64,000 bases of DNA from Mycolicibacterium sp. MU0050 (GCF_963378085.1 NZ_OY726395.1:3410001-3474000); one strand, 5' to 3'; shown: positions 1 through 10,030, numbered from the stretch's first letter. Notes: a model not told the origin generated them from the letters alone. Made by a program: numbers and translations.

Positions 1-1
1 G

Positions 2-760
2 GAGTTCGACGACATCGAGATCGTCTTCGACGCCACCTCCGCGCAGGCGCACGAGGTCAACGCCGCCAAGCTGCAACCACTGGGCAAGCGACTGATCGAC
101 CTCACTCCCGCGGCCATCGGCCCCTACGTCGTCCCGGCGGTCAACCTCGACGAGCACCTGGACGCGCCGAACCTCAACATGGTCACCTGCGGCGGCCAGG
201 CCACCATCCCCATCGTGGCCGCCATCGCGCGGGTCGTGCCCGTGGCGTACGCCGAGATCATCGCCTCCATCGCCTCGAAGTCGGCCGGCCCGGGCACCCG
301 GGCCAACATCGACGAGTTCACCGAGACCACCTCGGCGGCCATCACCCAGGTCGCGGGTGCTGCGCGCGGCAAGGCGATCGTCGTCCTCAATCCGGCCGAG
401 CCGCCGCTGATCATGCGCGACACCGTGTTCGCGTTGGTCAGTGCGTCCGACGATGCGACACACCAGCAGATCACGCAGTCGGTCGAGTCGATGGTCGCCG
501 ACGTCGCCGCCTATGTGCCCGGCTACCGGCTCAAACAGCGCGTGCAGGTGACCGAGATCCCGGCCGACCAACCGGTCCAGACGCTGCTGGCCGAGGGCAC
601 CGCGCGCCCCACCCACCAGGTGTCGGTCTTCCTCGAGGTCGAGGGCGCCGCCCACTACCTGCCGGCCTACGCGGGCAACCTCGACATCATGACCGCGGCC
701 GCACTGCAGGTGGCCGAGCGCATCGCCGCCGCCGCGAAGACCAAGGAGGCCGCTCGATGA
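2..760 (+). CDS. hsaG: Acetaldehyde dehydrogenase (acylating), 5'-truncated by window edge
   Basis: The enzyme converts acetaldehyde or propanal plus CoA and NAD+ to acyl-CoA, the last step of meta-cleavage pathways such as sterol ring A/B degradation (HsaG/MhpF/BphJ family). The reading frame is open from base 2, so the N-terminal NAD-binding region lies outside the window. The remaining 252 residues contain the catalytic cysteine in [12 protein letters not shown] (about residue 63 of the fragment) and family-typical blocks such as [18 protein letters not shown]. The stop overlaps the next start as ATGA, as expected for the dehydrogenase/aldolase pair, which form a channelled complex. The symbol is by analogy with mycobacterial hsaG; an mhpF/bphJ paralogue is equally possible. 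Confidence 0.93.
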   Translation, partial: EFDDIEIVFDATSAQAHEVNAAKLQPLGKRLIDLTPAAIGPYVVPAVNLDEHLDAPNLNMVTCGGQATIPIVAAIARVVPVAYAEIIASIASKSAGPGTRANIDEFTETTSAAITQVAGAARGKAIVVLNPAEPPLIMRDTVFALVSASDDATHQQITQSVESMVADVAAYVPGYRLKQRVQVTEIPADQPVQTLLAEGTARPTHQVSVFLEVEGAAHYLPAYAGNLDIMTAAALQVAERIAAAAKTKEAAR

Positions 761-1782
761 GCAACTCGATCTTTGTCCAAGACGTCACCCTGCGCGACGG
801 CATGCACGCTGTGCGACACCGGATCTCGCCGCGCGACGTCCAACGCATCGTCACCGCACTCGATGCGGCCGGCGTCGACGCCATCGAGGTGGCCCACGGG
901 GACGGCCTGGCCGGATCATCGGTGAACTACGGCCCCGGCTCCCACACCGACTGGGAGTGGATCGAGGCCGCGGCCGAGGTCCTCGAGCGCGCCCGGTTGA
1001 CCACGCTGCTGCTGCCGGGCGTTGGCACCATCCACGAGCTGAAGACGGCGTACGCGCTGGGTGTCCGCTCGGTCCGGGTCGCCACCCACTGCACCGAGGC
1101 CGACATCTCCGCCCAACACATCGCGGCGGCGCGGGAGATCGGCATGGACGTCTCCGGTTTCCTGATGCTCTCGCACATGGCCCCGCCGGAGCACCTGGCC
1201 CAGCAGGCCAAGTTGATGGAGTCCTATGGCGCACACTGCGTCTACGTCACCGACTCCGGCGGTCGTCTCACCATGAACGACGTCGCCGCGCGGGTACGCG
1301 CCTATCGGGACATCCTCGACCCCGCGACCGAGATCGGCATCCACGCCCACGAGAACCTGTCGCTCTCGGTGGCCAATTCGATTGTCGCGGTGGAGAACGG
1401 TGTCTACCGGGTCGACGCCTCCCTGGCCGGCCACGGTGCCGGCGCGGGCAACTGTCCGATCGAGGCGTTCATCGCGGTCGCCGACCTCTCCGGCCTCGAG
1501 CACGGCTGCGACGTGTTCAAGCTGCAGGACGCCGCCGACGACATCGTCCGGCCACTGCAGGACCGGCCGGTCCGCGTGGACCGCGAGACCCTGACCCTGG
1601 GCTATGCCGGCGTTTACTCCTCGTTTCTGCGCCACGCCGAAATCGCGGCGCAGCGTTACGGTGTCGACGTCCGCGACCTGCTGATGGAGTGCGGCCGCCG
1701 TCGTCTGGTCGGCGGTCAGGAGGACATGATCTACGACATCGCCCTCACCCAGGTCGCCGAGCGCGAGACCGCGGACGCCTGA
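757..1782 (+). CDS. hsaF: 4-hydroxy-2-oxovalerate aldolase
   Basis: This class II, DmpG-type aldolase splits 4-hydroxy-2-oxoacids into pyruvate and an aldehyde that is passed to the upstream dehydrogenase. The 341 residues match the family length. Visible landmarks are the N-terminal [12 protein letters not shown] segment, which supplies catalytic Arg and metal-binding Asp, and the HAHEN motif near residue 197 with the HxH metal ligands. The C-terminal part (after about residue 280) is the communication domain that contacts the dehydrogenase. The ATG overlaps the hsaG stop by 4 bp, indicating translational coupling. The hsaF name rests on similarity to the mycobacterial sterol gene pair. Confidence 0.93.
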   Translation: MSNSIFVQDVTLRDGMHAVRHRISPRDVQRIVTALDAAGVDAIEVAHGDGLAGSSVNYGPGSHTDWEWIEAAAEVLERARLTTLLLPGVGTIHELKTAYALGVRSVRVATHCTEADISAQHIAAAREIGMDVSGFLMLSHMAPPEHLAQQAKLMESYGAHCVYVTDSGGRLTMNDVAARVRAYRDILDPATEIGIHAHENLSLSVANSIVAVENGVYRVDASLAGHGAGAGNCPIEAFIAVADLSGLEHGCDVFKLQDAADDIVRPLQDRPVRVDRETLTLGYAGVYSSFLRHAEIAAQRYGVDVRDLLMECGRRRLVGGQEDMIYDIALTQVAERETADA

Positions 1783-1874
1783 GATCGCGTATCAGCGGTT
1801 CGCCTCAGATCCATGCCGGTACCGAGCGGGAGCCCACCGCCGGTACCCACGCCCAAGTCGCTAGGGTGCGGGGT

Positions 1875-2849
1875 ATGCGTGCAGTCCAGATCACCTCACT
1901 CGATGGGCCCGAAGCGGTCCAGCTCAACGACGTTGCCGAACCGGTTGCCACCGAGGACGCGGTGGTCATCGACGTCCACGCCGCCGGGGTCGCCTTCCCC
2001 GACGCCCTGCTGAGCCGCGGGCTCTACCAGTACAAGCCGGAGCTGCCGTTCACCCCGGGCGGTGAGGTGGCCGGCGTGGTGCGCAGCGCGCCCGCCGGGA
2101 CCCACGTCGCCGCCGGGGACCGCGTGCTCGGCCTGACGATGATCACCGACGGCATGGCCGAGGTGGTGGTGCTGGCGCCGGACCGGGTCTTCAAGTTGCC
2201 CGACAACATCTCGTTCGAGGCCGGCGCCGGGATTCTGTTCAACGACCTGACCGTGCACTTCGCGCTGCGAACCCGCGGCCGGTTGAGTCCCGGCGAGACG
2301 GTGCTGGTCCACGGCGCGGCCGGCGGCATCGGCACCTCCGCGCTGCGGCTGGCACCGGCGCTGGGCGCCGGGCGCACCATCGCCGTGGTGTCCACCGAGG
2401 ACAAGCGCGAGGCCGCCAAGGCCGCCGGGGCCGACGAGGTGGTGCTGGCCGACGGCTTCAAGGACGCCGTCGCGACGCTGACCGAGGGCCGCGGCGTCGA
2501 CATCGTGGTCGACCCGGTCGGCGGTGACCGGGTGACCGATTCACTGCGGTCGTTGGCCCCGGCCGGCCGGCTGCTGATCATCGGTTTCACCGGCGGCGAC
2601 ATCCCGGCCATCAAGGCAAATCGCTTGCTGCTCAACAACGTCGACGCAGTCGGCGTCGGCTGGGGTGCGTGGGCGATGTCGCATCCGGGCTATCTGGCCG
2701 AGCAGTGGGATCAGTTGGAAGCACTGCTGGCCTCGGGCAAGGTCGCCGCGCCGCAGCCGCAGCTCTACCCGTTCGAGCGAGCCGCCGAGGCCATCGCCGC
2801 CCTGGAGAACCGCGCGGCGCGGGGCAAGGTCGTGCTGCAGCTGCGCTAG
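1875..2849 (+). CDS. Zinc-independent MDR-family NADPH:quinone oxidoreductase-like protein
   Basis: A 324-residue medium-chain dehydrogenase/reductase of the quinone oxidoreductase branch. It begins MRAVQITSLDGPEAVQ and has the GroES-like N-terminal domain and the nucleotide-binding motif HGAAGGIGTSALRLA at about residues 137-151. Zinc-ligand cysteines of alcohol dehydrogenases are absent, so an NADPH-dependent reduction of an enone or quinone is expected. The frame stays open far upstream, but the ATG at 1875 is where family homology begins and it follows a non-coding gap after hsaF. The stop overlaps the convergent gene at 2846. The substrate is not visible. Confidence 0.85.
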   Translation: MRAVQITSLDGPEAVQLNDVAEPVATEDAVVIDVHAAGVAFPDALLSRGLYQYKPELPFTPGGEVAGVVRSAPAGTHVAAGDRVLGLTMITDGMAEVVVLAPDRVFKLPDNISFEAGAGILFNDLTVHFALRTRGRLSPGETVLVHGAAGGIGTSALRLAPALGAGRTIAVVSTEDKREAAKAAGADEVVLADGFKDAVATLTEGRGVDIVVDPVGGDRVTDSLRSLAPAGRLLIIGFTGGDIPAIKANRLLLNNVDAVGVGWGAWAMSHPGYLAEQWDQLEALLASGKVAAPQPQLYPFERAAEAIAALENRAARGKVVLQLR

Positions 2850-3757
2850 CAGGCGAAGCTGGTCATGTCGGTACCGCGCCGGTATTCGGCGCGCCAGACA
2901 TCCGCGTAATCCGGCAACGGCTGGCGCGCCGGATCATGGTTCGGCAGCTGTGAGAGGGTGAGCCGCCACAACATGCTCAGCAGATCCCCGGTACCGACCG
3001 TGCCGAAGAGCGTGGGTACTCCACCGCGCCGGGCGCGGCGGCGCCCGCCGCCGGGCCCGCGGTACCTGAGCTCGTCGACCAGCAACTTCGGACTCATCAG
3101 CTCCCGCGCCGAGGCGCCCCGGTCCGCCGGCGGCACCGCCTCGTCCATGGTGGCGGCGATCTGCGCCATGACGTCGGTGACGTGCCGGAACGTCGGGCGC
3201 ACCAGGCGGACCCGATACCAGGGGTCAGGGCTCAGCGCCCGCGAGAGCCGCAGACCTGAACTGCGATGCTCGACCTCTTCGACGAAATGCCACGCCATCA
3301 ACGCCGCGACCTTGCGGTCGGCCCCGCCGAACAACGAATCACGGTGGTCGAGAAAGACTTTGAACAACGGGGTGAACGTCGCTTCCAGATTTGCAATGTA
3401 TGCCGCGTGATACTCGACCGGGTGCTCGTCGATCAGCCGGTCGAAGGCCGTCGTGGCGTCGTCATGGGCGCGCTGCAGGCCCGGGTACCGGGCGATCAGG
3501 GCGTCCATGTGTTTGCGGTGCGCCGCCGCGTGCTGTCCCTCCTGCCGCAGGAAGGCGTCGGCCTCCGCGGCCACGGCCGGATCCTCGAACCGATCCTGCA
3601 CGGGACGCAGCGCCTTGATGATGTAGCGCTCGAACGGCACCGCGACGAACGTGAACGCATTGCAGAAGAGCGCGAAGTTGGGGTTCGCCGGCTGCCACAG
3701 GAACGGCACGGTGCCGTCGAACTCCCACCGGATCTTCCGGACCACCAAGTCCGTCAT
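2846..3757 (-). CDS. PF10118-type predicted metal-dependent hydrolase
   Basis: A 303-residue soluble protein of the family usually labelled 'metal-dependent hydrolase' (PF10118), common in mycobacteria and of unproven function. Metal-ligand candidates are E43, E73 and H76 in EGQHAAAH, E124, and E161 with H164 in EEVEHRSSG. Two ExxH motifs on predicted helices resemble a ferritin-like di-iron site more than a hydrolase site. The gene runs convergent to the MDR reductase with a 4 bp overlap of ends. The substrate is unknown. Confidence 0.72.
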   Translation of the reverse strand: MTDLVVRKIRWEFDGTVPFLWQPANPNFALFCNAFTFVAVPFERYIIKALRPVQDRFEDPAVAAEADAFLRQEGQHAAAHRKHMDALIARYPGLQRAHDDATTAFDRLIDEHPVEYHAAYIANLEATFTPLFKVFLDHRDSLFGGADRKVAALMAWHFVEEVEHRSSGLRLSRALSPDPWYRVRLVRPTFRHVTDVMAQIAATMDEAVPPADRGASARELMSPKLLVDELRYRGPGGGRRRARRGGVPTLFGTVGTGDLLSMLWRLTLSQLPNHDPARQPLPDYADVWRAEYRRGTDMTSFAC

Positions 3758-3838
3758 CGACGCCGCCTCTCCGCAGACCGGGCTGGCTCGCCTGTGACAT
3801 TAGACCCGTCAGATGTAACGACGCAATGAAACCGCGAG

Positions 3839-4810
3839 TCAGCGCAGTGCGTCGATGATCTCGGCTTGGATGTCCACCGGCAGCGGACCACCGGAATACA
3901 TGCACACGGTGTCGGCGATGCCGTCGGCGCGCTCCCGGATGTGCGCGGCAATGTCTTTGACCGATCCCACCGCGGCGATGGTGCTCAGCACGTCGTCGTC
4001 GATCAGCGTGCCCATCTCCTGCCAACGGCCCAGCTTGGACAGCGCATTCAGGTCGGTCTGCAGATCCCCCCAGCCGTGCGCCTCGAGGACGGGCCGGTAG
4101 GCGGGAGTGGATCCGTAGAAGGCCAGCAGTTGCCGCGTGCCGGCGTGGTCCTCCCCCGGTGACACGATGATCTCCGGCACCACGTTGAACTCGGTGCGGC
4201 CGGCGGCGGCCAGCCCCTCCCGCACCGCCGTCATGGTGTGTTCGCGCAGGAATTTGGTGGTGCCGAACGGCATCACCAGCAGACCGTCGGCGTGCTGCGC
4301 GGTGGCCCGGGTCAGCCGCGGCCCCAGCGCGCCGACATAGATGGGTGGCGGCCCGTGCGGATTCGGGCCGGGGCTGAACGTCGGCGTCATCAACCGATGG
4401 GTGTAGAACTCACCGCGGAAGTTCAGCCGCTCCCCCGTCGACCAGGTGTCGAAGATGGCGCGCAGGGCCGCGATGAGTTCGACCATGCGCTCCACCGGGC
4501 GGTCGAACTCGGCGCCGAACCGCTTTTCGATCTGGGTGCGAATCTGGGTGCCGAGGCCGAGCACAAACCGGCCCTCGGACAGCAACTGGTGGTCGATCGC
4601 CTGATGGGCCAGGTGAATCGGGTTGCGCGGGAACGCGATTGCCACGTTGGTCATGAGGTCCAGGCCCCCGACCGTGCTGGCGAGCGTCAGCGGCGTGAAA
4701 ACATCGTGGGGACCCTCGAAAGTGAACACCCCGGCCGCACCGGCCTCGCGGAGCGCCGTAGCACGCTCGATCGCGTCGGTGGGACCTGCCAGCGCCGCCA
4801 GAACTTTCAC
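3839..4810 (-). CDS. LLM-class (F420-dependent type) oxidoreductase
   Basis: A 323-residue luciferase-like monooxygenase fold protein. Family blocks include the N-terminal beta strand [41 protein letters not shown] and [20 protein letters not shown]. In mycobacteria this TIGR03617/F420-type subgroup normally uses F420H2, so F420 use is inferred from the family. I chose the GTG at 4810 because a GGAGG lies about 7 bases upstream; an in-frame ATG at 4825 would overlap that Shine-Dalgarno. It is divergent from the amine oxidase gene, with about 43 bp between starts. Confidence 0.85.
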   Translation of the reverse strand: MKVLAALAGPTDAIERATALREAGAAGVFTFEGPHDVFTPLTLASTVGGLDLMTNVAIAFPRNPIHLAHQAIDHQLLSEGRFVLGLGTQIRTQIEKRFGAEFDRPVERMVELIAALRAIFDTWSTGERLNFRGEFYTHRLMTPTFSPGPNPHGPPPIYVGALGPRLTRATAQHADGLLVMPFGTTKFLREHTMTAVREGLAAAGRTEFNVVPEIIVSPGEDHAGTRQLLAFYGSTPAYRPVLEAHGWGDLQTDLNALSKLGRWQEMGTLIDDDVLSTIAAVGSVKDIAAHIRERADGIADTVCMYSGGPLPVDIQAEIIDALR

Positions 4811-4853
4811 TCCGCACCTCCGCATGCAGCCTAGTACCTGCTTGACTACAGGA

Positions 4854-6203
4854 ATGCGTACGCAGGCAGATGTGGTGGTGGTGGGAGCGGGCTTCGCGGG
4901 GCTGACCGCGGCCCGCGAGTTGAGTGGGCGCGGGTATGACGTGGTGGTGCTCGAGGGCCGCGACCGGGTGGGCGGTCGCTCGCTGACCCGGACGGTGGCG
5001 GGCGTACCGGTCGACATGGGCGCGACGTTCGTCGGGCCCACCCAGGACGCGGTGCTGGCGCTGGCCCAGGAGTTGGGCTGCGCCACCACGCCCACCTTCT
5101 GCGACGGCAAGAACCTGATCCGCTGGCGCGGCGAGGTGCGTGAGTATGCCGGCACCATTCCGCGGTTGTCGATGTCGAGCCTGCTCAACCTGGCCTGGGT
5201 GCGGCTGCGGTTCGCGCTGCTGGTGCGACGGATGCCGGTGCGGCGCCCGTGGACCGCGCTGGACGCCTACGAACTGGACGGGTTGTCCCTGCGGCAGTGG
5301 CTGGACTCGATGCGCGCGGCGCCGACGACCATCGACCTGATGGCCATCATGGCGCGCGTCACCTGGGGCGCCGAGCCGGACCAGGTGTCGATGCTGCACG
5401 CGGTGCGCTACGTCAAGGCCGCCGGCGGGCTCAACCGCATGCTCGATGTGGCCAAGGGCGCCCAACAGGACCGGTTCCCGGCCGGCACCCAACAGATCCC
5501 GGAGCGGATCGCCGCGGAGCTCGGTGACCGGGTGGTGCTCGGGGCGGCGGTGCACCGCATCGAGTACGACGAGACGGGCGCCACCGTGCACTATCTGGCC
5601 GGGTCCGTCCGCGCGCGGGCCGTCGTGGTCGCGATACCGCCGCAGCACCGTGCCGCCATCGCCGTCACCCCCGAGCTCCCCGAGGAGCATGCCCCACTGC
5701 CCTCACTCTGGCCGCAGGGCCGGCTCAGCAAGGCCTACGCCGTCTACGAGACCCCGTTCTGGCGCGCCGAGGGGCGCTCTGGCGAGGCGCTGTCGGACAC
5801 CGGGCCGGTGTTCATCACCTTCGACGTGAGTCCCGCACCGTCCGGACCCGGGGTGCTGCTGGGCTTCGTCGACGCCCGCGACTTCGACGAGCGGGCCCCC
5901 GAGCAGCGCCGCGAACAGGCGCTCGCCGGCCTCGCGGCCCTGTTCGGCGAGCGGGCACTGAACGCGCTCGACTACCTCGACTTCCGCTGGGGTGCTGAGC
6001 CTTTCGCGCCCGGCGGACCGACCGCGGCGGTGCCGCCGGGATCGTGGACGACGGTCGGCAAGGCTCTGGCGGAACCGGTCGGACCGCTGTTCTGGGCCGG
6101 CACCGAGACCGCCGACGAATGGACCGGCTTTCTCGACGGGGCGGTGCGTTCGGGCCAGCGTGCCGCCGGCGAGGTCGCCAAGTACCTGCACACGCCGGGC
6201 TAG
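4854..6203 (+). CDS. Flavin-containing monoamine oxidase family protein
   Basis: A 449-residue FAD enzyme of the amine oxidase superfamily. The N-terminal dinucleotide motif [20 protein letters not shown] (residues about 7-26) is followed by the GGRSLTR loop, and the C-terminal FAD block is [22 protein letters not shown], which is diagnostic for MAO-type oxidases. It should oxidise an amine with O2 to give an imine and H2O2; the actual substrate is unknown. The frame is open upstream, but homology starts at the ATG at 4854. There is no signal peptide, so it acts in the cytosol. Confidence 0.87.
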   Translation: MRTQADVVVVGAGFAGLTAARELSGRGYDVVVLEGRDRVGGRSLTRTVAGVPVDMGATFVGPTQDAVLALAQELGCATTPTFCDGKNLIRWRGEVREYAGTIPRLSMSSLLNLAWVRLRFALLVRRMPVRRPWTALDAYELDGLSLRQWLDSMRAAPTTIDLMAIMARVTWGAEPDQVSMLHAVRYVKAAGGLNRMLDVAKGAQQDRFPAGTQQIPERIAAELGDRVVLGAAVHRIEYDETGATVHYLAGSVRARAVVVAIPPQHRAAIAVTPELPEEHAPLPSLWPQGRLSKAYAVYETPFWRAEGRSGEALSDTGPVFITFDVSPAPSGPGVLLGFVDARDFDERAPEQRREQALAGLAALFGERALNALDYLDFRWGAEPFAPGGPTAAVPPGSWTTVGKALAEPVGPLFWAGTETADEWTGFLDGAVRSGQRAAGEVAKYLHTPG

Positions 6204-6219
6204 CTAGCTGACATCACAG

Positions 6220-7866
6220 CTAGCCGGGCCGCGGAGCCGGCTCCGGCCGCTCCAGTGGATCATCACACTCGACGCCCGGCGCTGGGCCGCTGCGGTGATA
6301 GTCGATGAGGTCTTCGATGAAGTGGTACGGGTTCGTCCGGGGTTGCTGGTGCTGGGATTGCGGCGGCGGGATCCATTCCACACGGCCGCTGTTGTCGAGC
6401 TGAGTGGTCCAATGTTGTTCGGTGGCCATCCGGTTATCGGCGGGGCAGGTCAGGGCGAGGTTGTTGATGTCGGTGGCCCCTCCGCGGACCCATTCGGTCA
6501 GGTGGTGGACCTGGGTGTGATACCCGCCCACCGTGCAACCGGGCCGGGTGCAGCCGCGATCACGGGCATGCAGCACGATGCGCTGATCCGCCGAGGCGAT
6601 ACGTTTGGCTCGACCCAGCCACAGGGCGCGGCCCGCGCCGTCGAAGATGGTCAGGTAGTGGTAGGCATGGCTGGCCATGCGCATTAGGTCACCCATGGGC
6701 AGCAGGGTGCCGCCGGCGGTGATTGCCTTGCCGGTCAAAGGTTTCGGGGCCGGTGTGCCGATGAGCGTAGCCGCCAGTTCGGGGGCTACGGCGGCGCTTT
6801 CACCAGGGTCCTCGACATCGGCGTCGGCAGTGTTCTCCGGCCCGGGCGCGGGCTCGGTTTGGCCCTCCGGCGCGGGCCCTGCCGCCGGCCCGGCGGTGGG
6901 CTCGGGCGCCACGGCGGCGCCGTGGGCCGCAGCGACGCTGTGGGCCGCGGCGGTCAGTTCGGCCAAGGTGGTGGTGACGATCACGGTGACCGGCAGGCCG
7001 TTGAGTTGCCCCAGATCGCCGCTGGCGAGCACCATGCGGGTCATGGCTTGCAGCGCGTCGTGATGACGCTGGCCGATGGTGCGGTCATCGGCCAGGATCT
7101 GCGCTTCGGTCGGGGCACCCTTCACGCAAGGCGACTCATCGGCCGGATTGCACATCCCCGGGGCGGCCAACTTGGCCAGCACCGGCTCCAGAGACGCGCG
7201 CAGCTCCGGGGTGATCGTGGCGGTCAGGGTGCTCATCCCGTCAGGGCCTTGCTTGCCCAACCGCACGCTGCGCTTGGCTTGGCGTTCGCGTTCCTTGTAG
7301 TCACCGTCGGGATCGAGCACCGCGACCAGGTGATCAGCCAGTTTCTGGAACGCGGCAGGACCGAACTGGCAGGCCAACATCGCTAGATCGGCCTCGGCGG
7401 CCGCCCGATCGACCTCGGCGACCGCCGGCGGGATCTTGGCGTAGGCCTTGCGGGCGATCTCGATGTGCTCCGGCCCGATCCGCCCACTGGCCTGGGCGGC
7501 GGCCAACTCCGGCAGTACCGGCGCCAGGGTGTCCCCGGTCAGCGTGGGGCGCGGACCCAGATCAGCGGCTTCCTTGATCCGGCGTCCAGCATCCCCACGG
7601 CTGATCCGCAACCGTTCGCTCAACACCCCGGTCAACGACGCCGCGCCGAACTCACCCGGGTTGGCCTCGGCGGTCAACCGAGCCAGAATCCGCTGGTCGA
7701 TGACAGGAGAACGCCACGCCAACGTTTCGCGGCGGGCCAGGATCTTCACGAGTTCTTCATGGCTGAACCCATCCAGCGAGCAGGACTCCAACGTGCGGTG
7801 CGCCGATTCGAGAGCATCCAGACATGCCAGCACCCGCTGCCGGTCACCGAACACGTCCCTACCCAT
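6220..7866 (-). CDS. DUF222 / HNH endonuclease domain protein (13E12 repeat family type)
   Basis: A 548-residue protein with an N-terminal DUF222 helical domain (about residues 1-330), an Ala/Pro/Glu-rich linker (about 330-400) and a C-terminal HNH nuclease domain. The nuclease part shows RDRGCTRPGC, then VHHLTEW and DINNLALTC. The position where many HNH proteins carry the last His reads CPADN, a variant I associate with mycobacterial members. These 13E12-type genes are multicopy in mycobacteria and often LexA-controlled. A perfect SOS box sits 3 bp upstream of this ATG, which suggests DNA-damage induction and a very short or leaderless transcript. An upstream in-frame ATG at 7899 is possible but would put the SOS box inside the gene. 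Confidence 0.85.
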   Translation of the reverse strand: MGRDVFGDRQRVLACLDALESAHRTLESCSLDGFSHEELVKILARRETLAWRSPVIDQRILARLTAEANPGEFGAASLTGVLSERLRISRGDAGRRIKEAADLGPRPTLTGDTLAPVLPELAAAQASGRIGPEHIEIARKAYAKIPPAVAEVDRAAAEADLAMLACQFGPAAFQKLADHLVAVLDPDGDYKERERQAKRSVRLGKQGPDGMSTLTATITPELRASLEPVLAKLAAPGMCNPADESPCVKGAPTEAQILADDRTIGQRHHDALQAMTRMVLASGDLGQLNGLPVTVIVTTTLAELTAAAHSVAAAHGAAVAPEPTAGPAAGPAPEGQTEPAPGPENTADADVEDPGESAAVAPELAATLIGTPAPKPLTGKAITAGGTLLPMGDLMRMASHAYHYLTIFDGAGRALWLGRAKRIASADQRIVLHARDRGCTRPGCTVGGYHTQVHHLTEWVRGGATDINNLALTCPADNRMATEQHWTTQLDNSGRVEWIPPPQSQHQQPRTNPYHFIEDLIDYHRSGPAPGVECDDPLERPEPAPRPG

Positions 7867-7869
7867 AAT

Positions 7870-7885
7870 TCGAACACTAGTTCGA
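7870..7885. promoter_or_regulatory. SOS box (LexA operator)
   Basis: The sequence TCGAAC-ACTA-GTTCGA is a perfect match to the mycobacterial LexA consensus TCGAAC-N4-GTTCGA, and the dyad extends one base on each side (7869-7886). It lies directly in front of the DUF222/HNH start at 7866. LexA bound here would block transcription initiation. The match is seen directly; damage induction is inferred from the known mycobacterial SOS regulon. Confidence 0.88.
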
Positions 7886-7996
7886 AGGTCTGACAACAAA
7901 CCCGCCCGGCGACGGGCAAAGATTAAGAAATCGCTGAGAATGCCTTACGGCCTGGGTCCCCCCAAGGCACGCACGCTCGCAGCAGCGGCCGATGAG

Positions 7997-8911
7997 CTAG
8001 CTGCGGACGGACTCCACCAACGCGCGCAGGTGGTGGTTGACCGCCTCGGGCTGCTCCAGGATGGCGCAGTGACCGCCGGGAAGCTCCACCAGCTCAACGA
8101 GATTGGGCACCGACTCAGCGATGCGACGCTGCGCCGCGATCGGCAGCAACCGGTCGTGCGTACTGCCGATCACCAACGTGGGTACCGTCAACCCGTCGAG
8201 CGAGATATGCCGCTTCTCCATGGAATCCACCAACATCCGGGCACAGCCGCCCCGGCCGGCCCGCGGCGTGGTGGCGAACAGCTCGTAGACGAAATCGGTG
8301 ATCTCCGGGTGCGCGTCGCGGCCGACCGCCAGCCGCGAGACCACGCCGCGGCCGGTCCGCTGGACCACCCGAAGTGCCGGCACCCCGCCGAACCTACGGA
8401 TGGCCTGGGTGGCCACCAGCGTCCGCGGGTTCGCCAGCCGCTCCGGCAACGTCAGGAACTGGACCTGGCGGATGAGCTCACCGCTGGTGGTGTTGATCAG
8501 GCCCACGCCGTCGGCGCGGTCGGCCACCTTGTGGCGGTACCGCTCCGACCACGCCTGGATCGCGATGCCGCCCATCGAGTGACCGGCGATCACGGCGCGC
8601 TCGCCGGGCTTCAGCGTCGCCTCGAGCACCGCGTCGAGGTCGGCGGCCAGATGGTTGAGGCTGTAGTGCCCGCGCGGCGGCACGCCGCTGCGGCCGTGCC
8701 CGCGGTGGTCGTAGGCGATGATCCGATACTCGTCGGCCAGCTCGGCGATCTGTTCGCGCCACACCCTGATTGCGCAGGTGATGCCGTGCGACAGGACGAT
8801 CGGGTAGCCGTCTTCGGGGCCGAACACCTCGGTGTGCAACCGGGTGCCGTCCGCGCCACGGACGATCACCGGGCGACCGGCCGGCAGCGCTGTTCTGGTC
8901 GATGCGCTCAC
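7997..8911 (-). CDS. Alpha/beta-fold hydrolase
   Basis: A 304-residue alpha/beta hydrolase. The oxyanion-hole HG is in VLSHGIT, the nucleophile elbow is GHSMGG (Ser at about residue 118), and the C-terminal GGHCAILEQPE contains the catalytic His. Such enzymes hydrolyse esters, epoxides or C-C bonds; the sequence does not show which. I chose the GTG at 8911 because AGGAGG lies 6 bases upstream, although the frame is open further. It follows the GH16 gene on the same strand but a strong hairpin separates them, so it is probably transcribed alone. Confidence 0.86.
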   Translation of the reverse strand: MSASTRTALPAGRPVIVRGADGTRLHTEVFGPEDGYPIVLSHGITCAIRVWREQIAELADEYRIIAYDHRGHGRSGVPPRGHYSLNHLAADLDAVLEATLKPGERAVIAGHSMGGIAIQAWSERYRHKVADRADGVGLINTTSGELIRQVQFLTLPERLANPRTLVATQAIRRFGGVPALRVVQRTGRGVVSRLAVGRDAHPEITDFVYELFATTPRAGRGGCARMLVDSMEKRHISLDGLTVPTLVIGSTHDRLLPIAAQRRIAESVPNLVELVELPGGHCAILEQPEAVNHHLRALVESVRS

Positions 8912-9000
8912 TGGGGACCTCCTGAGGAGCCGCGGCTCCTTTGCCGCTTTCGACGAGCATAACCAAAGTGATGCCGAAGATCCGGCACCTACCACGCAAA

Positions 9001-9028
9001 CGGCCCCGGAACAGAGGTTCCGGGGCCG
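9001..9028 (-). terminator. Hairpin terminator after the GH16 gene
   Basis: Perfect 12 bp arms CGGCCCCGGAAC and GTTCCGGGGCCG are separated by AGAG, about 20 bp past the stop of the GH16 gene. There is only a short T-run after the stem, as is usual in high-GC actinobacteria. Confidence 0.8.
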
Positions 9029-9047
9029 TCGCGAAAATTAGCCTGCG

Positions 9048-9899
9048 CTAAAAGACCCGCACGTAGTCGACGAGCATCTGAGCCGGGTAGGTGCCGCCGG
9101 ACGGGTCTCCGCCGCCGGAACCGGCCACCGCGACGTTGAGGATCGGCACCATGGTGTAACCCGGGTTGTTGAACGGCCAGGGGTCCATCGAGAACGCCGG
9201 CACCTCGAAGATGGGCTGCATCCCCGGGACGTAGTCCTTCCAGAAGTACAGGCCGCGGTCGTTCCATGTCATCCGCCAGGTGTGCCAATTGTTGTCGATC
9301 GGTACCCGCATGGTGCGGTGCGAGGTGCCGTCGAGCTTGGTGTGCACGGTCATTCCGGAGGGCCACTCGCCGTTGCCGTACCACTCCATCAGGTCGACCT
9401 CACCGCCGTCGACCTTGCTGTCGTTGAGGACCCACCACGCCGGCCAACAGCCGGCCGTCTGGCAGTCCAGCTTGATCCGGGCCTCCCAGGTGCTGTTGAT
9501 GCCCACTGGCCGGGTGCCGGTGATCTTGGCGCCGAAGTATTTGTCGCCCTCGCGGGTGGCCTGGATGACCAGGTTGCCGTTGCCGTCGAGGAACAGGTTC
9601 TCCCGGCTGTCGCGGTACTCGCCCATGTTCTCGGGGCGGTCCCAGAACACCGGGTTCTTGATCCGCTCGCGGCGGGGTTCCACCCGCCACTTCGAATAGT
9701 CGATGCTCGAGCCGGCCGGCCCGTCGAACTCGTCGGAGAAGAGCATCGCGGGTGCGGCCCCGGCCTGCGGGGCCGCCGGGCCGGGCGCGGGAGCGTCGGG
9801 CTGAAGCGGGTCAGCCAGGGCCTTGGGAAAGGGAAGCGCGACGCCGAGCGCGCCGAGTCCTGCCATCAACATCATGCTGCGACGATCCATCTGGGGCAC
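9048..9899 (-). CDS. Secreted glycoside hydrolase family 16 protein (beta-glucanase-like)
   Basis: A 283-residue exported GH16 protein. Residues 1-30 form a Tat-like signal (DRRSMMLMAGLGALGVALPF, then ALA/D), and a Pro/Ala-rich segment follows. The GH16 active-site pattern ExDxxE appears as E167-V-D169-L-M-E172 in GGEVDLMEWYG, with the nucleophile and acid/base both present. It should cleave beta-1,3 or beta-1,3/1,4 glucan; mycobacterial homologues lack proven substrates. The start is either GTG 9899 or ATG 9890, and both keep the twin arginines. It is divergent from the DUF2237 gene. Confidence 0.88.
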   Translation of the reverse strand: MPQMDRRSMMLMAGLGALGVALPFPKALADPLQPDAPAPGPAAPQAGAAPAMLFSDEFDGPAGSSIDYSKWRVEPRRERIKNPVFWDRPENMGEYRDSRENLFLDGNGNLVIQATREGDKYFGAKITGTRPVGINSTWEARIKLDCQTAGCWPAWWVLNDSKVDGGEVDLMEWYGNGEWPSGMTVHTKLDGTSHRTMRVPIDNNWHTWRMTWNDRGLYFWKDYVPGMQPIFEVPAFSMDPWPFNNPGYTMVPILNVAVAGSGGGDPSGGTYPAQMLVDYVRVF

Positions 9900-10030
9900 G
9901 CCTAGACCTTAAAGCACCCTGGGCCGAAGCTGTGGAACACGAACGAATTCGTGTCCGGCCCGTCGCGTACCGGACCAGCGGCGACTCCCGGCGCCACCGC
10001 CGGCGGGTGGGCGTCGGTAATACTGGGGCG

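Noticed and set aside
957..1874. In-frame open extension ahead of the MDR reductase, giving a 630-residue protein
   Set aside because: It is the out-of-frame shadow of hsaF; its Arg/Gly-rich translation has no homology and the reductase starts normally at 1875.
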